DNA of 64,000 nt from Pseudomonas monteilii (GCA_001534745.1 CP013997.1:2604001-2668000), one strand, 5' to 3'; numbered from the stretch's first letter, positions 26,032 through 38,148 are shown. The notes: generated from the letters alone by a model not told the origin. Program-made: numbers and translations.

Positions 26032-26585
26032 GGCCCAGGCAGGGGTTAGCTTGACAGGCTGCTGAGGCCTGAGTGGGAGCTGCCAGGCTGCAGAGGCCTG
26101 GATAGAAGTTGGCCTGAAAGGGCTGCAAAGGCCTGGATAGAAGTTGGCCTGAAAGGGCTGCAAGAGCCTGGATGGGAACTGGCCTGGAAATGGCTGCAAG
26201 GGCCTGGCTAGGAACTGGCCTGAAATGGCTGCAAGGGCCTGAATAGGAGCTGGCCTGAAATGGCTGCAAGGGCCTGGATAGGAGTTGGCCTGAAATGGCT
26301 GCAAGGGCCTAGATAGGAGCTGGTCTGAAATGGCTGCAGGGGCCTGGATAGGAACTGGCCTGAAATGGCTGCAGGGGCCTGGATAGGAACTGGCCTGAAA
26401 TGGCTGCAGGGGCCTGGATAGGAACTGGCCTGAAATGGCTGCAGGGGCCTGGATAGGAGCTGGCCTGAAAATGGCTGCAAGAGCCTGGATAGGAGCTGGC
26501 CTGAAATGGCTGCAAGGGCCTGGATGGGAACTGGCCTGGCAGGCTGTAGGGATCTAGGTGGGAGCTGGCTTGCCAGCGATGGGGC
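26032..26585. repeat. Tandem array of about 16 units, 35-bp period
   Basis: Units begin at 26032, 26066, 26095, 26130, 26165, 26201, 26236, 26271, 26306, 26341, 26376, 26411, 26446, 26482, 26517 and 26551. The inner spacing is 34-36 bases, nearly always 35. The consensus begins GGCCTGGATAGGAACTGGCC and goes on with TGAAATGGCTGCAAG. The units at 26341, 26376 and 26411 are identical; the ends are more divergent, as expected if the array grows from the middle. The last unit merges into a variant REP (GGGAGCTGGCTTGCCAGC). Each unit looks like a worn half of that REP. The array reads open in several frames because it lacks stops, but this is not evidence of coding. Confidence 0.93.
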
Positions 26586-27081
26586 CCTGTCAGGCGCCGC
26601 CTGCATCAGGCCTTTCGACGACATGGGATTCTGCAAGGCACGAGAGTTGCAGACCTCTCCCCTGTCCATGACTGAAAGGGCTGCCGATCGCGCCTGCGAC
26701 CTGGCGGCACGATCGCTTGTTACAAACGGTCAAGGTCGCCGCCCACAAAAAGTGACCGGTGGGTCACACCTTTGTCACGTTGTCTCCTACACTGGGGGAG
26801 CTGGCCATGAACCGCTTGGAATTTATGACGAAAACAAGTCGAACTTTCCGAGATCGGTACAGGTCAGCACCTAAGCACGCTGCGGAAAAAAGGCATCACC
26901 TTTACCGGGCCTGCCCACCCCTGAACAGACCAAGAGCCTGGCGGCTGGATCGCCGCACTGTGCAGTGTCTGTAAGTTTTTCACCGGGGCATGGATTGCAA
27001 CACGTACACACGCATGCAGAGAGACCAACGCTTGAGACAACACCGCGAGTGCAGGGCACTCGTTTAGGGACGGAGAGAAGT
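26586..27081. other. glgA upstream region
   Basis: No gene could be supported. About 180 bases before glgA is a GT-rich stretch with GTGACCGGTGGGTCAC (26751-26766), an imperfect palindrome that could bind a regulator. The start of glgA has a good ribosome site (GGAGAG). Confidence 0.35.
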
Positions 27082-28641
27082 ATGATCAGTGCCGCTGTCG
27101 AACCGAATGTAATCACTTTCACCCAGGACCCTCACGAAGTCCCGCGCAAGGACATCGTGACGACAGCCAAGGCACCCGGCGCTCAGCGCCAGCACAACCC
27201 GAACAAACGCAAAGTTCTCTTCGTCACCTCGGAAATTGCCGACCTGGTGAAGACCGGAGGTCTGGGTGACGTGTCTGCGGCGCTGCCGCGTGCACTGAGC
27301 CACCTGCATGACGTGCGTATTCTCATCCCGGGCTATCCCCAGGTGATGAACAGCAACAACCCCATCCACATCGTTGGCCAGCTGGGCGGCCATGCAGCGC
27401 TGCCGCCTTGCAAGATCGGCCGTATGGACCTGCCGGACGGGCTGGTCATCTACGTGCTGATCTGCCCCGAGCTGTACGAGCGCGAAGGCACGCCCTATGG
27501 CGACAACGAAGGCCGTGACTGGGCCGACAACCACATTCGTTTTGCCCGCCTGAGCCTGGCAGCGGCCGAGATGGCGGCGGGCGAAGGCATGACCCACTGG
27601 CGTCCGGAGCTGGTGCACGCCCACGACTGGCCGACCGGCCTGGCACCCGCCTACATGCACTGGCGTGGCGTGAACGTGCCGACCCTGTTCACCATCCACA
27701 ACCTGGCCTACCAGGGCGTCTACAGCCTGGGCTGCTGCCCCGAGCTGGGGATTCCCGACCACGCCCTGCAACAGGAGGGCATGGAGTTCTACGGCAAGCT
27801 GTCCTACCTGAAGGCGGGCCTGGCGTACTCCAGCCATATCACCACGGTCAGCGCGACCTATGCCCGCGAAATCACCACCCCGGCCTTCGGCTGCGGGCTG
27901 GACGGCTTCCTGGCCAGCAAGGCTGAGATGGGCCTGCTCGGCGGCATTCCCAACGGCATCGACGAGAGCTGGGACGCTGCTACCGACACCCACCTGCAAC
28001 ACAATTTCAGCATCAACGACTGGGAAGGCAAGGCGCGCAATGCCGATGAAGTCCGCGCCCTCTTCGAGCTCGATGACTCCGAAGGTCCGCTGTTCGCCGT
28101 GGTCTCGCGCCTGGTCTACCAGAAGGGTCTGGACCTGACCCTGGCGGTGGCCGAGTACATCGTCGAGCAAGGCGGCCAGATTGCCATCATCGGCCGTGGC
28201 GAGCCTGAAGAAGAACAGGCCATGCGCGAGTTGGCCAAGCGCCATCCGGGGCGCATCGGTGTGCGTATCGGCTTCAACGAGACCGATGCTCGGCGCATGT
28301 TCGCCGGCAGCGACTTCCTGCTGATGCCGTCGCGCTACGAGCCCTGCGGCCTGAGCCAGATGTATGCGCAGCGTTTCGGCTCTCTGCCGGTCGCGCGCAA
28401 CACCGGCGGCCTGGCCGACACCATCGAAGATGGCGTCACCGGTTTCCTGTTCGATGAATCCACCGCCGACAGCTATCGCGAAGCCCTGGGCCGTGCCTTC
28501 TATGTCTACGAGAAGAAGGACCTGCTCAATGCCATGCGTTGCCTGTCGATGACACAACCCTTCAACTGGTGCCAGGCGGTCGAACCCTACGCCCGTCTGT
28601 ACGAAGAACTGGTCTGCCAGACCCAGGCCGCCCACTACTGA
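27082..28641 (+). CDS. glgA: Glycogen synthase (ADP-glucose), GlgA
   Basis: A 519-residue GT5 glucosyltransferase that lengthens alpha-1,4-glucan from ADP-glucose. After an extra N-terminal lead of about 45 residues comes KVLFVTSEIADLVKTGGLGDV, holding the KTGGL donor-binding motif; the C-terminal lobe has FLLMPSRYEPCGLSQMYAQ. The start at 27082 follows GGACGGAGAGAAGT. Upstream in-frame ATGs lack a ribosome site. The gene leads the cluster glgA-treZ-malQ-treY-DUF2934-glgX, with treZ starting 15 bases after its stop. Confidence 0.95.
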   Translation: MISAAVEPNVITFTQDPHEVPRKDIVTTAKAPGAQRQHNPNKRKVLFVTSEIADLVKTGGLGDVSAALPRALSHLHDVRILIPGYPQVMNSNNPIHIVGQLGGHAALPPCKIGRMDLPDGLVIYVLICPELYEREGTPYGDNEGRDWADNHIRFARLSLAAAEMAAGEGMTHWRPELVHAHDWPTGLAPAYMHWRGVNVPTLFTIHNLAYQGVYSLGCCPELGIPDHALQQEGMEFYGKLSYLKAGLAYSSHITTVSATYAREITTPAFGCGLDGFLASKAEMGLLGGIPNGIDESWDAATDTHLQHNFSINDWEGKARNADEVRALFELDDSEGPLFAVVSRLVYQKGLDLTLAVAEYIVEQGGQIAIIGRGEPEEEQAMRELAKRHPGRIGVRIGFNETDARRMFAGSDFLLMPSRYEPCGLSQMYAQRFGSLPVARNTGGLADTIEDGVTGFLFDESTADSYREALGRAFYVYEKKDLLNAMRCLSMTQPFNWCQAVEPYARLYEELVCQTQAAHY

Positions 28642-28656
28642 GTCGAGGAGTCGAAG

Positions 28657-30420
28657 ATGCACAGGCATGGCGTACATTTCTTGGACGCCACGTCGGCGCG
28701 CTTCGCCCTCTGGGCGCCGAATGCGCGTGACGTGAGCGTCGTCATCGGAGAGCAGGCGTTCGCGCTGCAGTCCGATCCCGAGGCAACCGGTTGGTTCATT
28801 GGTGAAGTCGCCTGCCAGCCAGGTGACCACTATTTCTACCGCTTTACCAATACCCAGAACGAGAGCCAGGACGTTCCTGACCCAGCGTCGCGGTATCAAC
28901 CCGAAGGTGTGCATGGGCCCAGTCAGGCCGTCGATACTGGCGCGTTCGAATGGCAGCACGACACCTGGACCGGTCGCCCCTGGCAGGAAGCCGTGATCCA
29001 TGAACAGCACGTCGGTGTGCACGGGGGCTATGCCGGTGTCGCTGGGCAGCTGCCACGTCTGGCCGAGCTGGGCATCACCGCCATCGAGCTGATGCCCGTG
29101 GCCCAGTTCCCGGGCAAGCGCAACTGGGGGTATGACGGCGTCCTCCCCTTCGCGCCGCAGAACAGCTACGGCAAACCCGAAGAACTGGCACGCCTGGTCG
29201 ATCAGGCGCATGGCCTGGGGCTGTCGGTCATGCTCGATGTGGTCTACAACCACTTCGGCCCGGACGGCAACTACCTGCACAGCTACGCCGATGATTTCTT
29301 CGACGAAGGCAAGCAGACGCCCTGGGGTGCCAGCATCGACTTCAAGCGCCCCGAAGTGCGTGAGTTCTTCATCCAGAACGCCTTGATGTGGATCTGTGAG
29401 TATCGCTTCGACGGCCTGCGTCTGGATGCAGTGCACGCCATCGACAATCCGGACTTCCTCAAGGAACTGGCCCGCCGCGTGCGCGCCGCCGTCGAGCCAG
29501 GTCGCAAGGTCTGGCTGGTGCTGGAAAACGAACACAACCAGGCCTTCCTGCTCGAAGAAGGCTTCGATGCCCAGTGGAACGACGACGGGCACAATGCCCT
29601 GCACGTGCTGCTCACGGGCGAGACCGAAGGCTATTACCAGGACTACGAAGACCAGCCGATCCAGAAACTGGCGCGTTGCCTGGGTGAGGGCTTCGTCTTC
29701 CAGGGCCAGAAGAACCGCCACGGCAAGGCGCGTGGGGAACCGAGCGGTCACCTGCCTCCCAGCGCGTTCGTGCTGTTTCTGCAGAACCATGACCAGGTCG
29801 GCAACCGTGCCCTGGGCGAGCGCCTGACTCGCCTGTGCACGCCCGAAGCATTGCGCGCGGCGACCACCCTGCTGCTGCTGTCGCCGATGATCCCGCTGTT
29901 GTTCATGGGGGACGAGCAAGGCAGCCGCAGCCCGTTCCTGTTCTTCACCGATCACCATGACGAACTGGCCGATGCCGTGCGCGAAGGCCGTCGCGCGGAG
30001 TTCAAGGGCTTTGCCGCCTTCGAGTCGTCCGAGGATCGTGAACAGATTCCCGATCCCAATGACCCGAAGACGTTCGAGGCTTCCCGTCCCTTGACCGATA
30101 CGCCGGCCGCCGAAGAATGGCAGGCGCTGTACCGGACCCTGCTGGAGCTGCGTCGCAAGCATGTGGTGCCCTCCCTGCCGGGCATCAAGTCCGAAGGCGT
30201 CACGGTGCTCACCGACAAGGCCTTGAGCGCGTGCTGGCGTCTGGAGAACGGCGATCAGCTGCGCATCGACCTCAACCTGGGCGAAACGCCTTGCGAGGTT
30301 GATGTGCCCGACGCCGCCTTCTGGCTGCACGACAGCTCACGCAGCAACACTCAGGCCGGGCAGTTGGCGCCGGCCAGCTGCATTGCCAGCCTGATTCCCG
30401 CTGGCGAGGGCACCGTATGA
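28657..30420 (+). CDS. treZ: Malto-oligosyltrehalose trehalohydrolase TreZ
   Basis: A 587-residue GH13 enzyme that releases trehalose from the maltooligosyl-trehalose made by TreY. The N-terminal CBM48-like part (HFLDATSARFALWAPNA) is followed by the barrel with DVVYNHFGPDGNYL, the nucleophile motif DGLRLDAVHAID, the acid in LVLENEHN and FLQNHDQVGNR. An ATGA overlap couples it to malQ. With TreY it forms the TreYZ trehalose route. All catalytic residues are in place. Confidence 0.95.
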   Translation: MHRHGVHFLDATSARFALWAPNARDVSVVIGEQAFALQSDPEATGWFIGEVACQPGDHYFYRFTNTQNESQDVPDPASRYQPEGVHGPSQAVDTGAFEWQHDTWTGRPWQEAVIHEQHVGVHGGYAGVAGQLPRLAELGITAIELMPVAQFPGKRNWGYDGVLPFAPQNSYGKPEELARLVDQAHGLGLSVMLDVVYNHFGPDGNYLHSYADDFFDEGKQTPWGASIDFKRPEVREFFIQNALMWICEYRFDGLRLDAVHAIDNPDFLKELARRVRAAVEPGRKVWLVLENEHNQAFLLEEGFDAQWNDDGHNALHVLLTGETEGYYQDYEDQPIQKLARCLGEGFVFQGQKNRHGKARGEPSGHLPPSAFVLFLQNHDQVGNRALGERLTRLCTPEALRAATTLLLLSPMIPLLFMGDEQGSRSPFLFFTDHHDELADAVREGRRAEFKGFAAFESSEDREQIPDPNDPKTFEASRPLTDTPAAEEWQALYRTLLELRRKHVVPSLPGIKSEGVTVLTDKALSACWRLENGDQLRIDLNLGETPCEVDVPDAAFWLHDSSRSNTQAGQLAPASCIASLIPAGEGTV

Positions 30421-32503
30421 GCCAACAACCCTTGTACGACCTGGCCGCACGTGCCGGTATCGCCCGTGACTGGACCGATGCCAATGGCAAGCCCCAGCAG
30501 GTGAGCGACGACGTTCTGCGCAAGGTCCTGGCAGGCCTGGGTCATGCGGCAGACGACGATACCGCCGTCGACGCCAGCCTCCAGGCCTTGGACGAGCATG
30601 CCCGCCAGCACGTGTTACCGCCGCTGTTGACCATGACCGTGGGCGATGCGATCGCACTGGGTCCAACCTTCGCCGGCATGTCCATGCGCATCGAGCGCGA
30701 GGACGGCATGGTGCACGAGGCCAGCGTCGACGCGCAGGGCCAGGTGTCGCTCGATCTACCCATCGGCTACCACCTGCTCAGCCTCGGGCAGCACACCGTG
30801 ACCCTGGCCGTGGCCCCCGTGCGCTGCTATGGCCTGCAAGATGCAGTCGAACCGCCGCCACGCTGCTGGGGCATCGCCGTGCAGCTTTACAGCCTGCGCC
30901 GGGACGACGGGTGCGGCTATGGTGACTGCCAGGCGCTCGAGGATCTGGTCCGTAGCGCTGCCGAGCGCGGTGCGGACGCTGTGGCCATCAGCCCCATTCA
31001 TGCCCTGTCCACGGCCGAGCAGAGCCATTTCAGCCCCTACTCGCCGTCCAGCCGCCTGCTACTCAATACCCTGTACGCCAGCCCGGCCATTCTGCTGGGC
31101 GAGCACGCCGTGCAGACGGCCATCGAAACCTGTGACCTGGCGTCCACCCTGCACACGCTGGAGGCGCAGTCGCTGGTCGACTGGCCAGCCGCTGCCGACG
31201 CGCGCATGCAGGTCTTGCGCGCGTTGCACAAGGACTTCGTCAGCGAGCAGACGCACGAGCACGAGGTCGACGAACGCGGCCTGCGCGAGGATTTCGAAGC
31301 GTTTCGCCAGGAAGCCGGCCAGGCGCTCGAGCTGCACTGCCGCTTCGAGGTCCTGCAGGCCCATGCCATGGCGGAAGGTCACGGCGCCGACTGGCGCCAG
31401 TGGCCTGCCGAGTGGAAAGACCCGAGCAGCCCCGCCGTCGAGAAGGTGACGTCGCGTCAGCCTCAGGAACTGGATTTCCATGCCTTCTGCCAATGGCTGA
31501 CCGAACGCAGCCTGCAGCGGGTGCAGCAGGTGGCCTGCGAAGGCAAGATGGCCGTTGGCCTGATCGCTGACCTGGCCGTCGGTGCCGACGGTGGCGGTAG
31601 CCAGGCCTGGAGCCGCCAAGAAGAATTGCTGGCGGACCTTACCGTGGGCGCGCCGCCTGACATCCTCAACCGTACCGGACAGGACTGGGGCATTAGCGCC
31701 TTCTCCCCGAGGGCCTCAAACGCAAGGGTTTCCGCGCTTTCATCGAGATGCTGCAGGCCAACTTCCGGCATGCCGGTGGCCTGCGCATCGACCATGTGAT
31801 GGGCCTGCGCCGGTTGTGGCTGATCCCCAAGGGGGCAAAACCCAACGAAGGCGCCTACGTCGAGCTGCCGGTGCAGGACATGCTGCGGCTCCTGGCACTG
31901 GAGTCGCACAAGCACCGGGCGATCGTGCTGGGCGAAGACCTGGGCACGGTGCCCGAGGGCCTGCGCGAAGACCTGGCCGAGAAGGCCATCCTGGGCATGC
32001 GCGTGCTGCAGTTCGAGCAGGATTCCCCAGGGCAGTTTCTGCCCATCGATCAATGGCCCGACGACGCCTTGGCCACCACCGGCACTCATGACCTGCCGAC
32101 GATGGCCGGCTGGCTCAAGGCTCGGGACATCGATTGGCAGAAGGAGCTGGGGTTGATCGACGATGCAAAAGAAAAGGAATGGCGGGCGTCGCGGCAGGTC
32201 GAACTGACAGGTCTGCACAGCAGCCTTGAACGTGAATATGGCCCCCTTCAGGACAACGACACCATGATCGACGCCGCCATTCGCTACATCGGCCATACCC
32301 AGGCACCGCTTGTCTTGCTTCCTCTGGAAGATCTGTTGGGCAACGAAGAGCAACCCAACCTCCCCGGCACCACTGAAGGCCATCCCAACTGGCGTCGCCG
32401 CTTCGATGCCAAGGCCCGTGAGGTGCTCGACGATCCACACGCAGCACGGCGTCTCGAGATCATCGCGCAGTCCCGCGAACAAGCCTGGGAGCGTGACCAG
32501 TGA
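30417..32503 (+). pseudogene. malQ: 4-Alpha-glucanotransferase MalQ, frameshifted
   Basis: GH77 amylomaltase that rearranges maltooligosaccharides. The first frame runs from 30417 to a stop near 31799 but leaves the family sequence after DWGISAFSP (31708). The family sequence resumes in the next frame as GLKRKGFRAFIEML and carries the nucleophile block GLRIDHVMGLRRLWLIP, the acid/base IVLGEDLGTVPEG and GTHDLPTMAGW. Restoring one C after G31709 (CCGAGGGC to CCGCAGGGC) mends the frame and gives about 695 residues. Either the gene is broken or the read has a one-base error; the flanking coupling to treZ and treY is intact. An internal ATG at 31748 could give a C-terminal fragment only. Confidence 0.88.
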
Positions 32504-35274
32504 AGCCTTTGACCGCGACCATCCGCCTGCAGCTGCACAGTGACTTCACCCTCGACGACGCGACGCCTCTGGTGCCCTACTTCGCACGCCTGGGCATCAG
32601 TCACGTCTACGCCTCGCCGATCCTCACCGCCCGCGCCGGCTCCCGGCATGGCTACGACGTGGTGGACCCGACCCGGGTGAACCCGGAACTGGGGGGCGAA
32701 GCGGCCCTGGAACGCCTGGTGGCGGCCCTGCGCAAGCACGACATGGGCCTGCTGCTCGACACCGTGTCCAACCACATGGCCGTAGGCGGTGCCGACAACC
32801 CATGGTGGCAGAGCCTGCTGGCCTGGGGCCGACGCAGCCCCTACTCGGAATTCTTCGACATCCAGTGGCATTCCAGCGACCCGTTGATGGAAGGTCAGCT
32901 ACTGCTGCCATTCCTCGGCAACGATTATGGCAAGGCGCTTCAGGACGGCGAGATTCCGCTGACCTTCGATGCCAAACATGGCGTGCTGGAAATCGAACAC
33001 TACGAACACCGCTTCCCGATCTGCCCGCTGGACTACGGCCGCGTGCTGGGCCATAGCGCGTCAGCTGAGCTGCAAGCCCTGGGCGAACGGTTCGCGGCAC
33101 TGCGCGACAGCACCGACCCCCTGGCCGAGGCCCTGCCCTTGCACCAGGCGCTGGCGGACGCAGTCCGCGACGGCGCCACGCTCGAGGACACCCTGGCTGC
33201 GTTCGACAGCCGCACCGATGCAGGCTTCCAACGCCTTCACGCCTTGCTGGAACGCCAGACCTACCGCCTGGCCAGCTGGCGCACGGCGGCCGATGACATC
33301 AACTGGCGGCGGTTCTTCGACATCAATGAACTGGGCGGCCTGCGGGTCGAGCGCGCGACGGTCTTCGAGGCTACCCATGCCAAGCTGTTCGAGCTGATCG
33401 AACGAGGGCTGGTGGATGGGCTGCGGATCGACCACATCGATGGCCTGGCCGACCCCCGTGGCTACTGCCGCAAGCTGCGGCGCCGTGTCGAAGGCCTGCT
33501 GGCGGCACGTCCGGCCGAGGCGGCGCTGGGGCATTTCCCGATCTACGTCGAGAAGATTCTCGGCAGTGGCGAGCATGTCCACAAGGACTGGCAGGTAGAC
33601 GGCACCACCGGCTACGAATTCATGAACCAGGTGTCGCTGCTGCAGCATGACCCTGCCGGGGAAGCGCCGCTCACGGAGCTTTGGCACCAGGTCAGCGAGC
33701 GCCCGCCGTTCGACGAGGAAGTCCGTCAGGCCCGCAATCTGGTGCTCAACGGCACCTTGGCCGGCGACTTCGAATCGGTTGCCCAGGCCTTGCTCGCCGT
33801 GGCACGCGACGACCTGATGACCCGCGACCTGACCCTGGGCGCCATCCGACGCACGCTGATGGCGCTGGTCGAGCACTATCCGGTCTATCGGACCTACATC
33901 AACCCATTGGGTCGTCCAGCCGAGGACGAGCCGTTCTTCCAGCAGGCCGTGGCCGGTGCCCGGGAAAGCCTCAGTGAAAACGACTGGCCCATGCTCGAAC
34001 AGCTGCAGCGCTGGTTGGGCGGCCAACGCTGGCGCAGCCTGCCGCCGGGCCGTGCGCGCAAACGCCTGCGCCACGCCTGCGTGCGCTTCCAGCAACTGAC
34101 CGCGCCGAGTGCGGCCAAAGCGGTCGAGGACACGGCGTTCTATCGCTCGGCACGGCTGCTGTCGCGCAACGACGTGGGCTTCGAAGCGGACATCTTCAGC
34201 GCCGATCCTGCCCACTTCAATGATGAGGCACAACGACGTCTGCGTGATTTTCCGGACAACCTGCTGACCACGGCGACCCACGACCACAAGCGTGGTGAAG
34301 ACTGCCGGGCACGCCTGGCCGTGGTCAGCGAGCGCGGCGAGTGGTTCGCCCAGTGCGTCGAGCAGTGGCGTGAGCTGGCAGCACCCTTGCGCCAGGACCT
34401 GGACGATGGTCCGGCGCCCAGCCCGGGCGATGAGATGCTGCTGTTCCAGACCCTGCTTGCCAGTTGGCCGCTGGACCTGTCCCTCGACGACCAGCCTGCC
34501 CTTGAACAGTATGCCGAGCGGCTGCGCCAGTGGCAGCAGAAAGCCCTGCGCGAAGCCAAGCTGCGCAGCAGCTGGAGCGCAGCGAACGAAACCTACGAGG
34601 GCATCTGCGCGGCCTACATCGCTGCCCTGCTGCTGGACGCCGGGCAATCGGCCCTGCGCCAGGCCATCGCCGATGCCGCACACTCGATCGACAACGCAGG
34701 CGCACTCAACGGCCTGGTACAGACGCTGCTGCGCATGACGGTGCCGGGTGTGCCGGATCTGTATCAGGGCAATGAATACTGGGACCTCACGCTGGTCGAC
34801 CCGGACAACCGTCGCCCGGTGGACTACCCCGCCCGACAGGCCTCGCTCGAGCAGCAGACGCCGCTGCCAGCCCTGCTGGAGCACTGGCGCGATGGGCGCA
34901 TCAAACAGACCCTGATCGCGCGCGTGCTGGACTGCCGATGCCGTCATCCGCACCTGTTCGCACGCGGTGATTACATCCCGCTGGACGTCGAAGGCCAGCA
35001 TGCCGACCGCGTCATGGCCTTTGCCCGCGTAGGCGACGAGGCACGTGCGATCGTGGTCATGCCGCGCCTGGCCAGCTCGCTGCTGGAGGAGGCGACGACC
35101 CCGTGGATCTCGAAAGCGCAATGGGGCGATACGCGGGTCATTCTGCCGTTCGACCTGAAGGCTGCCAATTGCACGGGACTTTTTGCCGGTGATGTGGTCA
35201 GCCAATCAAGGGAGCTGATGTTGAGCGCAGTACTGGCAGAGTTTCCGGTCAACCTGTTGATTGAACACTTTTGA
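32500..35274 (+). CDS. treY: Maltooligosyl trehalose synthase TreY
   Basis: A 924-residue GH13 enzyme that turns the reducing end of a maltooligosaccharide into a trehalose unit. The GTG start overlaps the malQ stop (GTGA). Motifs seen are SHVYASPILTARAGSRHGYD, LLLDTVSNHMAVGG, the nucleophile region DGLRIDHIDGLADPRGYCRKL and the acid YVEKILGSGE. The C-terminal region has GVPDLYQGNEYWDLTLVDPD. The length is normal for Pseudomonas TreY. It works with TreZ, and with GlgX and MalQ, which supply linear chains. Confidence 0.96.
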   Translation: MKPLTATIRLQLHSDFTLDDATPLVPYFARLGISHVYASPILTARAGSRHGYDVVDPTRVNPELGGEAALERLVAALRKHDMGLLLDTVSNHMAVGGADNPWWQSLLAWGRRSPYSEFFDIQWHSSDPLMEGQLLLPFLGNDYGKALQDGEIPLTFDAKHGVLEIEHYEHRFPICPLDYGRVLGHSASAELQALGERFAALRDSTDPLAEALPLHQALADAVRDGATLEDTLAAFDSRTDAGFQRLHALLERQTYRLASWRTAADDINWRRFFDINELGGLRVERATVFEATHAKLFELIERGLVDGLRIDHIDGLADPRGYCRKLRRRVEGLLAARPAEAALGHFPIYVEKILGSGEHVHKDWQVDGTTGYEFMNQVSLLQHDPAGEAPLTELWHQVSERPPFDEEVRQARNLVLNGTLAGDFESVAQALLAVARDDLMTRDLTLGAIRRTLMALVEHYPVYRTYINPLGRPAEDEPFFQQAVAGARESLSENDWPMLEQLQRWLGGQRWRSLPPGRARKRLRHACVRFQQLTAPSAAKAVEDTAFYRSARLLSRNDVGFEADIFSADPAHFNDEAQRRLRDFPDNLLTTATHDHKRGEDCRARLAVVSERGEWFAQCVEQWRELAAPLRQDLDDGPAPSPGDEMLLFQTLLASWPLDLSLDDQPALEQYAERLRQWQQKALREAKLRSSWSAANETYEGICAAYIAALLLDAGQSALRQAIADAAHSIDNAGALNGLVQTLLRMTVPGVPDLYQGNEYWDLTLVDPDNRRPVDYPARQASLEQQTPLPALLEHWRDGRIKQTLIARVLDCRCRHPHLFARGDYIPLDVEGQHADRVMAFARVGDEARAIVVMPRLASSLLEEATTPWISKAQWGDTRVILPFDLKAANCTGLFAGDVVSQSRELMLSAVLAEFPVNLLIEHF

Positions 35275-35291
35275 ACACCAGGAGCGTCGTG

Positions 35292-35660
35292 ATGAGTGTC
35301 GATGATAAACGTATCCGTGAATTCGCCTACCAGATCTGGGAGTCGGAGGGCAAACCCGAGGGCCGGGAGGCCGAGCATTGGGCCAAGGCCCGCAAGCTGG
35401 CCGAAGCCGAGTCCAAGGCGCCTGAAGCCAAGCCTGCCAAGGCCCCCAAGGCAGCGGCTGGCAAAAAGCCCGCCCCTGCCAAGTCGAAACTAGCGGCTGA
35501 AGCGCTCGAGTCGGCACAGGCGGGCAAGACCGCCTCCAGTGCGCCTAAGCCCGCAAAGTCGGCAAAGCCTGCCAAGGCACCGGCGCCCAAGCCTGAAGCC
35601 TCTGCCAAGCCCGCTGCACCCAAGAAGCCCCGCGCTGCCAAGAAACCCGAGGCCGGCTGA
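35292..35660 (+). CDS. DUF2934 protein with Ala/Lys/Pro-rich tail
   Basis: A 122-residue protein. The first 45 residues (RIREFAYQIWESEGKPEGRE, then HWAKARKLAEAE) form the DUF2934 helical motif. The rest is a disordered tail of Lys, Ala and Pro with PAKAP/KPA repeats, like a histone-H1-type or nucleic-acid-binding tail. The start at 35292 has AGGAG eight bases upstream; an earlier in-frame ATG (35271) lies inside the treY end. The gene is held between treY and glgX in other pseudomonads as far as I recall, so it may serve glucan metabolism, but no function is known to me. Confidence 0.85.
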   Translation: MSVDDKRIREFAYQIWESEGKPEGREAEHWAKARKLAEAESKAPEAKPAKAPKAAAGKKPAPAKSKLAAEALESAQAGKTASSAPKPAKSAKPAKAPAPKPEASAKPAAPKKPRAAKKPEAG

Positions 35661-35685
35661 ATCCGCGGCCTTCGGCTTGATTGAC

Positions 35686-35713
35686 CCAGGCGCGCATCAC
35701 GCGCCTGGTTTTT
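35686..35713 (+). terminator. Terminator after the DUF2934 gene
   Basis: CCAGGCGCG-CATCA-CGCGCCTGG followed by TTTTT, 25 bases after the stop. It suggests that glgX, 218 bases further on, has its own promoter. Confidence 0.85.
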
Positions 35714-35930
35714 ACTGAATCTCCTACCTCTTTTGACGGCTCCTGCCGAGCTGCGGCGTCCCTGCGCACGTACCGCGGTGCTCAACCGTTTCACGAGGCC
35801 CCTGTTGTGGTTTCAAGGCGCATGGAGGCGCACGCACGACTGCTGTCACTCGCCTTGTCAGATCACTCGACCTGCCGAAGGCTTCAGTACACGGTTCCAT
35901 TTGCAATGTTCGGTCGAATGAGAGAACGCC

Positions 35931-38087
<2,157 letters not shown>

Positions 38088-38095
38088 TGGAGGGT

Positions 38096-38124
38096 GCCGC
38101 CCGGTGAGTGGATCACCGGGCGGC
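38096..38124. terminator. Long hairpin after glgX, terminator-like
   Basis: A perfect 12-base stem GCCGCCCGGTGA / TCACCGGGCGGC with loop GTGGA lies between the convergent glgX and the DUF4174 gene. It lacks a T-run, so rho-independent action is uncertain. Confidence 0.5.
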
Positions 38125-38148
38125 GTTCGGGCGACGCCCTGGCGTCGC

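Noticed and set aside
26032..26585. CRISPR array
   Set aside because: The repeats are directly adjacent with no variable spacers, and no cas genes are nearby.
26208..26669. Long minus-strand reading frames through the 35-bp array (repeats of PGPCSHFRPVPIQ type)
   Set aside because: The unit length is not a multiple of three, so three frames are read in turn, and all stay open only because the unit has no stop. There is no ribosome site.
27064..30330. Long antisense frame opposite glgA and treZ
   Set aside because: The plus-strand genes have full catalytic motifs; the antisense frame has no recognisable domain.
33061..35205. Long antisense frame opposite treY
   Set aside because: Shadow of a GC-rich gene, no domain or ribosome site.
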